Below, in pieces: positions 21,301-36,800 of a stretch of 64,000 bases of DNA. The position numbers and the translations under genes were made by a program. The notes under the pieces are model-generated. The model had not been told where the DNA came from. It saw only the letters and a program-made list of their open reading frames with translations, and searched no databases. The stretch is from Eutreptiella sp. 'Long Island Sound 2002'. Lineage: Eukaryota; Euglenozoa; Euglenophyceae; Eutreptiales; Eutreptiaceae. The DNA is taken from contig OZ038398.1 of NCBI GenBank assembly GCA_964036045.1, forward strand, positions 24,236,052 through 24,300,051. The letters are read 5' to 3'. The first letter of the stretch is position 1, and the number at the start of each line of letters is the position of its first letter.

Positions 21301-24300
21301 GCGCCGGAATAATGTTCCGGAAACACCGGAACATGTTCCGGAAGCACCGGAACATGTTTCGGAAGCGCCGGAACATGTTCCGGAAGCGCCGGAACATGTT
21401 CCGGAAGCGCCGGAACATGTTCCGGAAGGACCGGAACATGTTCCGGAAGGACCAGAACATGTTCCGGAAGCACCGGAACATGCTCCGGAAGGACCGGCAC
21501 ATGTTTTGGAAGGACCGGAACATGTTCCGGACGGACCGGAACATGTTCCGGAAGCGCCGGAACATGTTCCGGAAGCGCCGGAACATGTTCCGGAAGCACC
21601 GGAACATGTTCCGGAAGGACCGGAACATGTTCCGGAAGGACCGGAACATGTTCCGATGCTTCCGGAACATGTTCCGATGCTTCCGGAACATGTTCCGGAA
21701 GCGCCGGAACATGTTCTGGAAGGACCGGAACATGTTCCGGAAGGACCGGAACATGTTCCGGAAGGACCGGAACATGTTCCGGAAGGACCGGAACATGTTC
21801 CGGAAGCGCGGGAACATGTTCTGGAAGGACCGGAACATGTTCCGGAAGCACCGGAACACGTTCCGGAAGCGCCGGAATAATGTTCCGGAAACACCGGAAC
21901 ATGTTCCGGAAGCACCGGAACATGTTCCGGAAGCGCCGGAACATGTTTCGGAAGCGCCGGAACATGTTTCGGAAGCGCCGGAACATGTTCCGGAAGGACC
22001 GGTACATGTTCCGGAAGGACCTGAAAATGTTCCGGAAACACCGGAACATGTTCCGGAAGCGCCGGAACATGTTCCGGAAGGACCGGAACATGTTCCGGAA
22101 GCACCGGAACATGTTCCGGAAGCGCCGGAACATGTTCCGGAAGGACCGGAACATGTTCCGGAAGGACCGGAACATGTTCCGGAAACACCGGAACATGTTC
22201 CGGAAGCACCGGAACATGTTCCGGAAGCACCGGAAAATGTTCCGGAAGCGCCGGAACATGTTCCGGAAGCGCCGGAAAATGTTCCGGAAGCACCGGAGCA
22301 TGTTCCGGAAGGACCGGATCATGTTCCGGAAGCACCGGAACATCTTCCGGAAGCGTCGGAACATGTTCCGGAAGCACCGGTACATGTTCCCGGAAGCACC
22401 GGAACATGTTCCCGAAGGACCGGAACATGTTCTGGAAGCGCCGCAACATGTTCCGGAAGCACCGGAACATGTTCCGGAAGGACCGGAACATGTTCCGGAA
22501 GCACCGGAACATGTTACGGAAGAACCGGAACATGTTCCGGAAGAACCGGAACATGTTCCGGAATCGCCGGAACATGTTCCGCAAGCACCGGAACATGTTC
22601 CGGAAGCACCGGAACATGTTTCGGAAGGACCGGAACATGTTCCGGAAGCGCCGGAACATGTTCCAGAAGCGCCGGAACCTGTTCCGGAAGCGCCGGAACA
22701 TCTTCCGGAAGCACCGGAACATGTTCCGGAAGGATCGGAACATGTTCCGATGCTTCCGGAACATATTCCGAAAGCACCGGAACATGTTCCGGAAGCCCCG
22801 GAACATGTTCCGGAAGTTCCGGAACATGTTCCGGAAGAACCGGACATGTTCCGGAAGGACCGGAACATGTTCCGGAACCGCCGGAACATGTTCCGGAAGG
22901 ACCGGAACATGTTCCGGAAGGACCTGAACATGTTCCGGAAGGACCGGAACATGTTCTGGAAGGACCGGAACATTTTCCGGAAGCGCCGGAACATGTTCCG
23001 GAAGGACCGGAACATGTTCCGGCGCTTCCGGAACATGTTCCGGAAGGACCGGAACATGTTCCGGAAGGACCGGCACATGTGCCGGAACCGCCGGCACATG
23101 TTCCGGAAGGGCCGGAACATGTTCCGGAAGGACGGGAACATGTTCCGGAAGCCCCGGAACATGTTCCGGAAGCACCGGAACATGTTCCGGAAGCACCGGA
23201 ACATGCTCCGGAAGCCCCGGAACATGTTCCGGAAGCACCGGAACATGTTTCCGAAGCGCCGGAACATGTTCCGGAAGCGCTCGGACATGTTCCGGAAGCA
23301 CCGGAACATGTTCCGGAAGCACCGGAACATGTTCCGAAAGCACCGGAACATGTTCCGGAAGCACCGGAACATCTTCCGGAAGCACCGGAACATGTTCCGG
23401 AAGCACCGGAACATCTTCCGGAAGCGTCGGAACATGTTCCGGAAGGACCGGAACATGTTCCCGGAAGCGCCGAATAATGTTCCCGGAAGCACCGGAACAT
23501 GTTCAGGAAGCGCCGGAACATGTTCCGGAGGCACCGGAACATGTTCCGGAAGCACCGGAACATGTTCCGGAAGAACTGGAACATGTTCCGGAAGCAGCGG
23601 AACATGTTCCGGAAGCACCGGAACATGTTCCGGAAGCACCGGAACATGTTCCGGAAGGACCGGAACATATTCCGGAAGAACCGGAACATGTTCCGGAAGC
23701 GCCGGAACATGTTCCGGAAGCGCCGGAACATGTTCCGGAAGGACCGGAACCTGTTGCGGAAGCGCCGGAACATGTTCCGGAAGGACCGGAACGTGTTCCG
23801 GAAGGACCGGCACATGTTCCGGAAGCGCCGGCACATGTTCCGGAAGCGCCGGCACATGTTCCGGAAGCGCCGGAACATCTTCCGGAAGGACCGGAACATG
23901 TTCCGGAAGGACCGGAACATGTTCCGGAAGGACCGGAACGTGTTTCGGAAGGACCGGCACGTGTTCCTGAAGGACCGGCACATGTTCCGGAAGGATCGGA
24001 ACATGTTCCGGAAGCACCGGAACATGTTTCGGAAGAACCGGAACATGTTCCGGAAGGACCGGAACATGTTCCGGAAGGACCGGAACATGTTCCGGAAGCG
24101 CCGGAACATGTTCCGGAAGCACCGGAACATGTTCCGGAGGCACCGGAACATGTTCCGGAGGCACCGGAACATGTTCCGGAAGCACCGGAACATGTTCCGG
24201 AAGCGCCGGAACATGTTCCGGAAGGACCGGAACATGTTCCGAAAGCACCGGAACATGTTCCGGAAGCCCCGGAACATGTTCCGGAAGGACCGGAACATGT

Positions 24301-24699
24301 TCCGGAAGCACCGGAACATGTTCCGGAAGCACCGGAACATGTTCCGGAAGCGCCGGAACATGTTCCGGAAGCACCGGAACATGTTCCGGAAGCACCGGAA
24401 CATGTTCCGGAAGCACCGGAACATGTTCCGATGCTTCTGGAACATGTTCCGAAAGCACCGGAACATGTTCCGGAAGCACCGAAACATGTTCCGGAAGCAC
24501 CGGAACATGTTCCGGAAGCACCGGAACATCTTCCGGAAGCGTCGGAACATGTTCCGGAAGCACCGGAACATGTTCCCGGAAGCACCGGAACATGTTCCCG
24601 GAAGCGCCGGAACATGTTCCCGGAAGCGCCGGAACATGTTCCGGTGCTTCCGGAACATGTTCCGGAAGGACCGGAACATGTTCCGGAAGCGCCGGAACA

Positions 24700-27600
24700 T
24701 GTTCCGGAACTACCGGAACATGTTCCGGAAGGGCCGGAACACGTTCCCGAAGGACCGGAACATGTTCCGGAAGGACCGGAACATGTTCCGGAAGCACCGG
24801 AACATGTTCCGGAAGCGCCGGAACATGTTTCAGAAGGACCGCCACATGTTCCGGAAGGACCGGAACATGTTCCGGAGGCACCGGAACATGTTCCGGAAGG
24901 GCCGGAACACGTTCCCGAAGGACCGGAACATGTTCCGGAAGGACCGGAACATGTTCCGGAAGCACCGGAACATGTTCCGGAAGCGCCGAAACATGTTCCA
25001 GAAGGACCGCCACATGTTCCGGAAGGACCGGAACATGTTCCGGAGGCACCGGAACATGTTCCGGAAGCGCCGGAACATGTTCCGGAAGCGCCAAAACATG
25101 TTCCGGAAGCGCCGGAACATGTTCCGGAAGGACATGAACATGTTCCGGAAGCACCGGAACATGTTCCGGAAGCGTCAGAACATGTTCCGGAAGCGCCGGA
25201 ACATGTTCCGGAAGCACCGGAACATGTTCCGGAAGCGCCGGAACATGTTCCGGAAGGACCGGAACATGTTCCGGAAGGACCGGAACATGTTCCGCAAGCA
25301 CCGGAACATGTTCCGGAATCGCCGGAACATGTTCCGGAATCGCCGGAACATGTTCCGGAAGCACCGGAACATGTTCCGGAAGGACCGGAACATGTTCCGG
25401 AGGCACCGGAACATGTTCCGGAAGCGCCGGAACATGTTCCGGAAGCGCCGGAACATGTTCCGGAAGGACCCGAACATGTTCCGGAGGCACCGGAACATGT
25501 TCCGGAAGGACCGGAACATGTTCCGGAAGCGCCGGAACATGTTCCGGAAGCACCGGAACATGTTCCGGAAGCGCCGGAACATGTTCCGGAAGGGCCGGAA
25601 CACGTTCCCGAAGGACCGGAACATGTTCCGGAAGGACCGGAACATGTTCCGGAAGCACCGGAACATGTTCCGGAAGCGCCGAAACATGTTCCAGAAGGAC
25701 CGCCACATGTTCTGGAAGGACCGGAACATGTTCCGGAGGCACCGGAACATGTTCCGGAAGCGCCGGAACATGTTCCGGAAGCGCCAAAACATGTTCCGGA
25801 AGCACCGGAACATGTTCCGGAAGCACCGGAACATGTTCCGGAAGGACCGGAACATGTCCTGGAAGCACCGGAACATGTTCCGGAACCGTCAGAACATGTT
25901 CCGGAAGCGCCGGAACATGTTCCGGAAGCACCGGAACATGTTCCGGAAGCGTCGGAACATGTTCCGGAAGCGCCGGAACATGTTCCGGAAGGACCGGAAC
26001 ATGTTCCGGAAGCACCGGAACATGTTCCGGAAGCGCCGGAACATGTTCCAGAAGGACCGCCACATGTTCCGGAAGGACCGGAACATGTTCCGCAGGCACC
26101 GGAACATGTTCCGGAAGGACCGGAACATGTTCCGGAAGGACCGGAACATGTTCCGGAAGCGCCGGAACATGTTCCGGAAGCGCCGGAACATGTTCCGGAA
26201 GCACCGGAACATGTTCCGGAAGCGTCGGAACATGTTCCGGAAGCACCGGAACATGTTCCGGAAGCGCCGGAACATGTTCCGGAAGCACCGGAACATGTTC
26301 CGGAAGCGCCGGAACATGTTCCGCAAGGACCGGAACATGTTCCGGAAGCACCGGAACATGTTCCGGAAGCACCGGAACATGTTCCGGAAGCGCCGGGACA
26401 TGTTCCGGAAGCACCGGAACATGTTCCGGAAGCGCCGGAACATGTTCTGGAAGCACCGGAACATGTTCCGGAAGCGCCGGAACATGTTCCGGAAGCGTCG
26501 GAACATGTTCCGGAAGCGCCAGAACATGCTCCGGAAGGACCGGAACATGTTCCGGAAGGACCGGAACATGTTCCGGAAGGACCGGAACATGTTCCGGAGG
26601 CGCCGGAACATGTTCCGGAAGCGCCGGAACATGTTCCGGAAGGACCGGAACATGTTCCGGAAGGACCGGAACATGTTCCGGAAGGACCGGAACATGTTCC
26701 GGAAGGACCGAAACATGTTCCGGAAGCGCCGAAACATGTTCCGGAAGGACCGGAACATGTTCCGGAAGCACCGGAACATGTTCCGGAAGCGCCGGAACAT
26801 GTTCCGGAAGCGCCGGAACATGTTCCGGAAGGACCGGAACATGTTCCGGAAGGACCGGAACATGTTCCGGAAGCGCCGGAACATGTTCCGGATGGACCGG
26901 AACATGTTCCGGAAGGACCGGAACAAGTTCCGGAAGGACCGGAACATGTTCCGGAAGCACCGGAACATGTTCCGGAAGCGCCCGAACATGTTCCGGAAGC
27001 GCCGGAACATCTTCCGGAAGCACCGGAACATGTTCCGGAAGGACTGGAACATGTTCCGATGCTTCCGGAACATGTTCCGCAGGCACCGGAACATGTTCCG
27101 GAAGGACCGGAACATGTTCCGGAAGGACCGGAACATGTTCCGGAAGCGCCGGAACATGTTCCGGAAGCGCCGGAACATGTTCCGGAAGCACCGGAACATG
27201 TTCCGGAAGCGTCGGAACATGTTCCGGAAGCACCGGAACATGTTCCGGAAGCGCCGGAACATGTTCCGGAAGCACCGGAACATGTTCCGGAAGCGCCGGA
27301 ACATGTTCCGCAAGGACCGGAACATGTTCCGGAAGCACCGGAACATGTTCCGGAAGCACCGGAACATGTTCCGGAAGCGCCGGGACATGTTCCGGAAGCA
27401 CCGGAACATGTTCCGGAAGCGCCGGAACATGTTCTGGAAGCACCGGAACATGTTCCGGAAGCGCCGGAACATGTTCCGGAAGCGTCGGAACATGTTCCGG
27501 AAGCGCCAGAACATGCTCCGGAAGGACCGGAACATGTTCCGGAAGGACCGGAACATGTTCCGGAAGGACCGGAACATGTTCCGGAAGCGCCGGAACATGT

Positions 27601-27990
27601 TCCGGAAGCGCCGGAACATGTTCCGGAAGGACCGGAACATGTTCCGGAAGGACCGGAACATGTTCCGGAAGGACCGACCGGAACATGTTCCGGAAGGACC
27701 GGAACATGTTCCGGAAGCGCCGGAACATGTTCCGGAAGGACCGGAACATGTTCCGGAAGCGCCGAAACATGTTCCGGAAGCGCCGAAACATGTTCCGGAA
27801 GGACCGGAACATGTTCCGGAAGCACCGGAACATGTTCCGGAAGCGCCGGAACATGTTCCGGAAGCGCCGGAACATGTTCCGGAAGCGCCGGAACATGTTC
27901 CGGAAGGACCGGAACATGTTCCGGAAGCGCCGGAACATGTTCCGGATGGACCGGAACATGTTCCGGAAGGACCGGAACAAGTTCCGGAAG
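24700..27990 (+). repeat. Nested duplications at 24.7-28.0 kb
   Basis: GGGCCGGAACACG, followed by TTCCCG, occurs at 24,731, 24,899 (offset 168, 8 units) and 25,592 (offset 693, 33 units). A longer repeat with offset 987 bp (47 units) links CCGCAAGGACC at 26,321 and 27,308. Past 27,670 the offset becomes 1,054 because of a single 25-bp unit (AAGGACCGACCGG). GAACAAGTTC at 26,921 and 27,975 belongs to the same pair. Confidence 0.75.
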
Positions 27991-29249
27991 GACCGGAACA
28001 TGTTCCGGAAGCACCGGAACATGTTCCGGAAGCGCCGGAACATGTTCCGGAAGCGCCGGAACATCTTCCGGAAGCACCGGAACATGTTCCGGAAGGACTG
28101 GAACATGTTCCGATGCTTCCGGAACATGTTCCGGAAGGACCGGAACATGTTCCGGAAGGACCGGAACATGTTCCGGACGCGCCGGAACATGTTCCGGAAG
28201 GACCCGAACATGTTCCGGAAGGACCGGAACATGTTCCGGCAGGACCGGATTATGTTCCGGAAGCGCCGGAACATGTTCCGGAAGCACCGGAACATGTTCC
28301 GGAAGCGCCGGAACATGTTCCGGAAGCGCCGGAACATGTTCCGGAAGCACCGGAACATGTTCCGGAAGCGCCGGAACATGTTCCGGAGGCACCGGAACAT
28401 GTTCCGGAGGCGCCGGACCATGTTCCGGAGGCGCCGGACCATGTTCCGGAGGCGCCGGACCATGTTCTGAAAGCACCGGAACATGTTCCGGAAGCGCCGG
28501 AACATGTTCCGGAAGGACCGGAACATGTTCCGGAAGGACCGGAACATGTTCCGGAAGGACCGGCACATGTTCCAGTAGGACCGGCACATGTTCCGGAAGC
28601 GCCGGAACATGTTCCGTAATCGCCGGAACATGTTCCGGAAGGACCGGAACATGTTCCGGAACGACCGGCACGTGTTCCGGTAGGACCGGCACATGTTCCG
28701 GAAGCGCCGGAACATGTTCCGTAATCGCCGGAACATGTTCCGGAAGGACCGGAACATGTTCCGGAAGGACGGGAACATGTTCCGGAAGCGCCGGAACACG
28801 TTCCGGAAGGACCGGAACATGTTCCGGTGCTTCCGGAACATGTTCCGGAAGCGCCGGAACATGTTCCGGAAGCCCCGGAACATGTTCCGGAGGCACCGGA
28901 ACATGTTCCGGAGGCGCGGGACCATGTTCCGGAGGCGCTCGACCATGTTCCGGAGGCGCTGGACCATGTTCCGGAAGCACCGGAACATGTTCCGGAAGCG
29001 CCGGAACATGTTCCGGAAGCGCCGGAACATGTTCCGGAAGCACCGGAACATGTTGCGGAGGCACCGGAACATGTTCCGGAGGCACCGGAACATGTACCGG
29101 AAGCACCGGAACATGTACCGGAAGCACCGGAACATGTTCCGAAAGCACCGGAACATGTTCCGGAAGCGCCGGAACATGTTCCGGAAGCACCGGAACATGT
29201 TCCGGAAGCACCGGAACATGTTCCGGAGGCACCGGAACATGTTCCGGAA

Positions 29250-30430
29250 GCACCAGAACATGTTCCGGAAGCGCCGGAACATGTTCCGCAAGCGCCGGAA
29301 CATGTTCCGGAATCGCCGGAACATGTTCCGGAAGGACCGGAACATGTTCCGGAAGGACCGGAACATGTTCCGGAAGCGCCGGAACATGTTCCGGAAGCAC
29401 CGGAGCATGTTCCGGAAGCGCCGGAACATGTTCCGGAAGCACCGGAACATGTTCCGGAAGCACCGGAACATGTTCCGGAAGCACCGGAACATGTTCCGAA
29501 AGCACCGGAACATGTTCCGGAAGCACCGGAACATCTTCCGGAAGCGTCGGAACATGTTCCGGAAGGACCGGAACATGTTCCCGGAAGCGCCGGAACATGT
29601 TCCCGGAAGCGCCGGAACATGTTCCGGAAGGACCGGAACATGTTCCGGAAGCGCCGGAACATGTTCCGGAAGCGCCGGAACATGTTCCGGAAGCACCGGA
29701 ACATGTTCCGGAAGGACCGGAACATGTTCCGGAAGAACCAGAACATGTTCCGGAAGCGCCGGAACATCTTCCGGAAGCACCGGAACATGTTCCGGAAGGA
29801 CCGGAACATGTTCCGGAAGGACCGGAACATGTTCCGGAAGCCCCGGAACATGTTCCGGAAGCACCAGAACATGTTCCGGAAGCGCCGGAACATGTTCCGC
29901 AAGCGCCGGAACATGTTCCGGAATCGCCGGAACATGTTCCGGAAGGACCGGAACATGTTCCGGAAGGACCGGAACATGTTCCGGAAGCGCCGGAACATGT
30001 TCCGGAAGCACCGGAGCATGTTCCGGAAGCGCCGGAACATGTTCCGGAAGCACCGGAACATGTTCCGGAAGCACCGGAACATGTTCCGGAAGCACCGGAA
30101 CATGTTCCGAAAGCACCGGAACATGTTCCGGAAGCACCGGAACATCTTCCGGAAGCGTCGGAACATGTTCCGGAAGGACCGGAACATGTTCCCGGAAGCG
30201 CCGGAACATGTTCCCGGAAGCGCCGGAACATGTTCCGGAAGGACCGGAACATGTTCCGGAAGCGCCGGAACATGTTCCGGAAGCACCGGAACATGTTCCG
30301 GAAGGACCGGAACATGTTCCGGAAGAACCAGAACATGTTCCGGAAGCGCCGGAACATCTTCCGGAAGCACCGGAACATGTTCCGGAAGGACCGGAACATG
30401 TTCCGGAAGGACCGGAACATGTTCCGGAAG
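29250..30430 (+). repeat. Tandem higher-order repeat, offset 611 bp
   Basis: Two near-identical copies start at CACCAGAAC (29,251 and 29,862). The offset of 611 bp equals 27 units of 21 bp plus two 22-bp units, each with TTCCCGG (29,578 and 30,189 are matching positions). Both copies contain the AAGCGTCGG marker. Confidence 0.8.
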
Positions 30431-33400
30431 CACCTGAAAATGTTCCGGAAGCGCCGGAACATGTTCCGGAAGGACCGGAACATGTTCCGGAAGGACCGGA
30501 ACATGTTCCGGAGGCACCGGAACATGTTCCCGGAAGCACCGGAACATGTTCCGGAATCGCCGGAACATGTTCCGGAGGCACCGGAGCATGGTCCCGGAAG
30601 CGCCGGAACATGTTCCGGAAGCACCGGAACATGTTCCGGAAGCACCGGAACATGTTCCGGAAGCACCGGAACATGTTCCGGACGGACCGGAACATCTTCC
30701 GGAAGCGCCGGAACATGTTCCGGAAGGACCGGAACATGTTCCGGAAGCACCGGAACATGTTTCGGAGGCACCGGAACATGTTCCGGAGGCACCGGAACAT
30801 GTTCCGCAAGCGCCGGAACATGTTCCGGAAGGACCGGAACATGTTCCGAAAGCACCGGGCATGTTCCGGAAGCCCCGGAACATGTTCTGGAAGCGCCGGA
30901 ACATGTTCCGGAGGCGCCGGAACATGTTCCGGAAGGACCGGAACATGTTCCGGAAGGACCGGAACATGTTCCGGAAGGACCGGCACATGTTCCGGAAGCG
31001 CCGGAACATGTTCCGGAATCGCCGGAACATGTTCCGGAAGGACCGGAACATGTTCCGGAAGGACCGGAACATGTTCCGGAAGCGCCGGAACATGTTCCGG
31101 AAGCACCGGAACATGTTCCGGAAGCGCCGGAACATGTTCCGGAAGCACCGGAACATGTTCCGGAAGCACCGGAACATGTTCCGGAAGCACCGGAACATGT
31201 TCCGAGGCTTCCGGAACATGTTCCGAAAGCACCGGAACATGTTCCGGAAGCACCGGAACATCTTCCGGAAGCGTCGGAACATGTTCCGGAAGGACCGGAA
31301 CATGTTCCCGGAAGCGCCGGAACATGTTCCCGGAAGCGCCGGAACATGTTCCGGAAGGACTGGAACATGTTCCGGAAGCGCCGGAACGTGTTCCGGAAGG
31401 ACCGGAACATGTTCCGGAAGGACCGGAACATGTTCCGGAAGGACCGGAACATGTTCCGGAAGGACCGGAACATGTTCCGGAAGAACCGGAACATGTTCCG
31501 GAAGCACCGGAACATGTTCCGGAAGGACCGGAACATGTTCCGGAAGGACCGGAACATGTTCCGGAAGCGCCGGAACATGTTCCGGAAGGACCGGAACATG
31601 TTCCGGAGGCACCGGAACATGTTCAGGAGGCACCGGAGCATGTTCCGGAAGCACCGGAACATGTTCCGGAAGCCCCGGACCATGTTCCGCAATCGCCGGA
31701 ACATGTTCCGGAGGCACCGGAACATGTTCCCGGAAGCGCCGGAACATGTTCCCGGAAGCGCCGGAACATGTTCCGGAAGGACCGGAACATGTTCCGGAAG
31801 CGCCGGAACATGTTCCGGAAGCACCGGAACATGTTCGGGAAGCACCGGAACATGTTCCGGAAGGGCCGGAACATGTTCCGGAAGGACCGGAACATGTTTC
31901 GGAAGAACCGGAACATGTTCCGGAAGCGCCGGAACATTTTCCGAAAGCACCGGAACATGTTCCGGAGGCACCGGAACATGTTCCGGAAGCACCGGAACAT
32001 GTTCCGGAAGGACCGGAACATGTTCCGGAAGGACCGGAACATGTTCCGGAAGCGCCGGAACATGTTCCGGAAGCGCCGGAACATGTTCCGGAAGCGCCGG
32101 AACATGTTCCGGAAGGACCGGAACATGTTCCGGAGGCACCGGAACATGTTCCGGAAGCACCGGAACATCTTCCGGAAGCACCGGAACATGTTCCAGAAGG
32201 ACCGGAACATGTTCCGGAAGCACGGGAACATGTTCCGGAAGGACCGGAACATGTTCCGGAAGGACCGGAACATGTTCCGGAGGCACCGGAACATGTTCCG
32301 GAAGGACCGGAACATGTTCCGGAGGCACCGGAACATGTTCCGGAAGGACCGGAACATGTTCCGGAAGCACCGGAACATGTTCCGGAAGCACTGGAACATG
32401 TTCCGGAATGACCGGAACATGTTCCGGAAGCGCCGGAACATGTTCTGGAAGCACCGGAACATGTTCCGGAAGCGCCGGAACATGTTCCGGAAGCGTCGGA
32501 ACATGTTCCGGAAGCGCCAGAACATGCTCCGGAAGGACCGGAACATGTTCCGGAAGGACCGGAACATGTTCCGGAAGCGCCGGAACATGTCCCGGAAGCG
32601 CCGGAACATGTTCCGGAAGGACCGGAACATGTTCCGGAAGGACCGGAACATGTTCCGGAAGGACCGGCACATGTTCCGGAAGCGCCGGAACATGTTCCGG
32701 AATCGCCGGAACATGTTCCGGAAGGACCGGAACATGTTCCGGAAGGACCGGAACATGTTCCGGAAGCGCCGGAACATGTTCCGGAAGCACCGGAACATGT
32801 TCCGGAAGCGCCGGAACATGTTCCGGAAGCACCGGAACATGTTCCGGAAGCACCGGAACATGTTCCGAGGCTTCCGGAACATGTTCCGAAAGCACCGGAA
32901 CATGTTCCGGAAGCACCGGAACATCTTCCGGAAGCGTCGGAACATGTTCCGGAAGGACCGGAACATGTTCCCGGAAGCGCCGGAACATGTTCCCGGAAGC
33001 GCCGGAACATGTTCCGGAAGGACTGGAACATGTTCCGGAAGCGCCGGAACGTGTTCCGGAAGGACCGGAACATGTTCCGGAAGAACCGGAACATGTTCCG
33101 GAAGCGCCGGAACATTTTCCCGAAGCACCGGAACATGTTCCGGAAGGACCGGAACATGTTCCGGAAGGACCGGAACATGTTCCGGAAGCGCAGGAACATG
33201 TTCCGGAAGGACCGGAACATGTTCCGGAAGGACCGGAACATGTTCAGGAGGCACCGGAGCATGTTCCGGAAGCACCGGAACATGTTCCGGAAGCACCGGA
33301 ACATGTTCCGGAAGGACCGGAACATGTTCTGGAGGCACCGGAACATGTTCCGGAAGCGCCGGACCATGTTCCGCAATCGCCGGAACATGTTCCGGAGGCA

Positions 33401-33859
33401 CCGGAACATGTTCCCGGAAGCGCCGGAACATGTTCCCGGAAGCGCCGGAACATGTTCCGGAAGGACCGGAACATGTTCCGGAAGCGCCGGAACATGTTCC
33501 GGAAGCACCGGAACATGTTCGGGAAGCACCGGAACATGTTCCGGAAGGGCCGGAACATGTTCCGGAAGGACCGGAACATGTTTCGGAAGAACCGGAACAT
33601 GTTCCGGAAGCGCCGGAACATTTTCCGAAAGCACCGGAACATGTTCCGGAGGCACCGGAACATGTTCCGGAAGCACCGGAACATGTTCCGGAAGGACTGG
33701 AACATGTTCCGGAAGGACCGGAACATGTTCCGGAAGCGCCGGAACATGTTCCGGAAGCGCCGGAACATGTTCCGGAAGGACCGGAACATGTTCCGGAAGC
33801 GCCGGAACATGTTCCGGAAGGACCGGAACATGTTCCGGAAGCACCGGAACATCTTCCGG

Positions 33860-36800
33860 AAGCACCGGAACATGTTCCGGAAGCACCGGATCATGTTCCG
33901 GAAGCACGGGAACATGTTCCGGAAGGACCGGAACATGTTCCGGAAGGACCGGAACATGTTCCGGAGGCACCGGAACATGTTCCGGAAGGACCGGAACATG
34001 TTCCGGAGGCACCGGAACATGTTCCGGAAGGACCGGAACATGTTCCGGAAGCACCGGAACATGTTCCGGAAGGACCGGAACATGTTCCGGAAGGACCGGA
34101 ACATGTTCCGGAAGCGCCGGAACATGTTCCGGAAGCGTCGGAACATGTTCCGGAAGGACCGGAACATGTTCCGGAAGCGCCGGAACATGTTCCGGAAGGA
34201 CCGGAACATGTTCCGGAAGCACCGGAACATGTTCCGGAAGCACCGGAACATGTTCCGGAAGCACCGGATCATGTTCCGGAAGCACGGGAACATGTTCCGG
34301 AAGGACCGGAACATGTTCCGGAAGGACCGGAACATGTTCCGGAAGCGCCGGAACATTTTCCGAAAGCACCGGAACATGTTCCGGAGGCACCGGAACATGT
34401 TCCGGAAGCACCGGAACATGTTCCGGAAGGACTGGAACATGTTCCGGAAGGACCGGAACATGTTCCGGAAGCGCCCGAACATGGTCCGGAAGCGCCGGAA
34501 CATGTTCCGGAAGGACCGGAACATGTTCCGGAAGCGCCGGAACATGTTCCGGAAGGACCGGAACATGTTCCGGAAGCACCGGAACATCTTCCGGAAGCAC
34601 CGGAACATGTTCCGGAAGCACCGGATCATGTTCCGGAAGCACGGGAACATGTTCCGGAAGGACCGGAACATGTTCCGGAAGGACCGGAACATGTTCCGGA
34701 GGCACCGGAACATGTTCCGGAAGGACCGGAACATGTTCCGGAGGCACCGGAACATGTTCCGGAAGGACCGGAACATGTTCCGGAAGCACCGGAACATGTT
34801 CCGGAAGCACCGGAACATGTTCCGGAAGGACCGGAACATGTTCCGGAAGCGCCGGAACATGTTCCGGAAGCGTCGGAACATGTTCCGGAAGCGCCAGAAC
34901 ATGCTCCGGAAGGACCGGAACATGTTCCGGAAGGACCGGAACATGTTCCGGAAGCGCCGGAACATGTCCCGGAAGCGCCGGAACATGTTCCGGAAGGACC
35001 GGAACATGTTCCGGAAGGACCGGAACATGTTCCGATGTTTCCGGAACATGTTCCGGAAGCACCGGAACATGTTCCGGAAGCGCCGGAACATGTTCCGGAA
35101 GGACCGGAACATGTTCCGGAAGGACCGGAACATGTTCCGGAAGCGCCGGAACATGTTCCGGAATCGCCGGAACATGGTCCAGAGGCACCGGAACATGTCT
35201 CGGAAGGACCGGAACATGTTCCGGAAGGACCGGAACATGTTCCGGAAGCACCGGAACATGTTCCGGAACCACCGGAACATGTTCCGGAAGGACTGGAACA
35301 TCTTCCGGAAGCGCCGGAACATCTTCCGGAAGCGCCGGAACATCTTCCGGAAGCGCCGGAACATCTTCCGGAATCCCCGGAACATGTTCCGGAGGCACCG
35401 GAACATGTTCCGGAGGCACCGGAACATGTTCCGGAAGGACCGGGACATGTTCCGGAAGCGCCGGAACATGTTCCGGAAGCGTCGGAACATGTTCCGGAAG
35501 CGCCAGAACATGCTCCGGAAGAACCGGCACATGTTCCGGAAGGACCGGAGCATGTTCCGGAAGGACCGGAACATGTTCCGGAAGCGCCGGAACATGTTCC
35601 GGAAGGACCGGAACATGTTCCGGAAGGACCGGAACATGTTCCGATGTTTCCGGAACATGTTCCGAAAGCACCGGAACATGTTCCGGAAGCGCCGGAACAT
35701 GTTCCGGAAGCGCTGGAACATGTTCCGGAAGGACCGGAACATGTTCCGGAAGCACCGGAACATATTCCGGAAGGACCGGAACATGTTCCGGAAGCGCCGG
35801 AACATGTTCCGGAAGGACCGGAACATGTTCCGGAAGCGCCGGAACATGTTCCGGAAGCGCCGGAAGATGTTCCGGAAGCGCCGGAACATGTTCCGGAAGC
35901 GCCGGAACATGTTCCGGAAGCACCGGAAAATGTTCCGGAAGCACCGGAACATGTTCCGGAAGCGCCGGAACATGTTCCGGAAGCGCCGGAACATGTTCCG
36001 GAAGCGCCGGAACATGTTCCGGAAGCGCCGGAACATGTTCCGGAAGGACCGGAACATGTTCCGGAAGCGCCGGAACATGTTCCGGAAGCACCGGAACATG
36101 TTCCGGAAGAACATGTTCCGGAAGCGCCGGAACATGTTCCGGAAGCACCGGAACATGTTCCGGAAGCGCCGGAACATGTTCCGGAAGCACCGGAACATGT
36201 TCTGGAAGCACCGGAACATGTTCCGGAAGCACCGGAACATGTTCCGGAAGCACCGGAACATGTTCCGGAAGCGCCGGAACATGTTCCGGAGGCACCGGAA
36301 CATGTTCCGGAGGCGCCTTAACATGTTCCGGAGGCGCCGGAACATGTTCCGGAAGGACCGGAACATGTTCCAGAAGCACTGGAACATGTTCCGGAAGCAC
36401 CGGAACATGTTCCGGAAGGACCGGAACATGTTCCGGAAGCACCGGAACATGTTCCGGAAGCACCGGATCATGTTCCGGAAGCACGGGAACATGTTCCGGA
36501 AGGACCGGAACATGTGTCGGAAGGACCGGAACATGTTCCGGAGGCACCGGAACATGTTCCGGAAGGACCGGAACATGTTCCGGAGGCACCGGAACATGTT
36601 CCGGAAGGACCGGAACATGTTCCGGAAGCACCGGAACATGTTCCGGAAGGACCGGAACATGTTCCGGAAGGACCGGAACATGTTCCGGAAGCGCCGGAAC
36701 ATGTTCCGGAAGCGTCGGAACATGTTCCGGAAGGACCGGAACATGTTCCGGAAGCGCCGGAACATGTTCCGGAAGGACCGGAACATGTTCCGGAAGCACC

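Noticed and set aside
14208-31325. Giant open frames of thousands of codons on both strands
   Set aside because: The 21-bp unit has no stop in any of six frames, so length is no evidence of coding. Frames overlap each other on both strands and end wherever a variant happens to make a stop.
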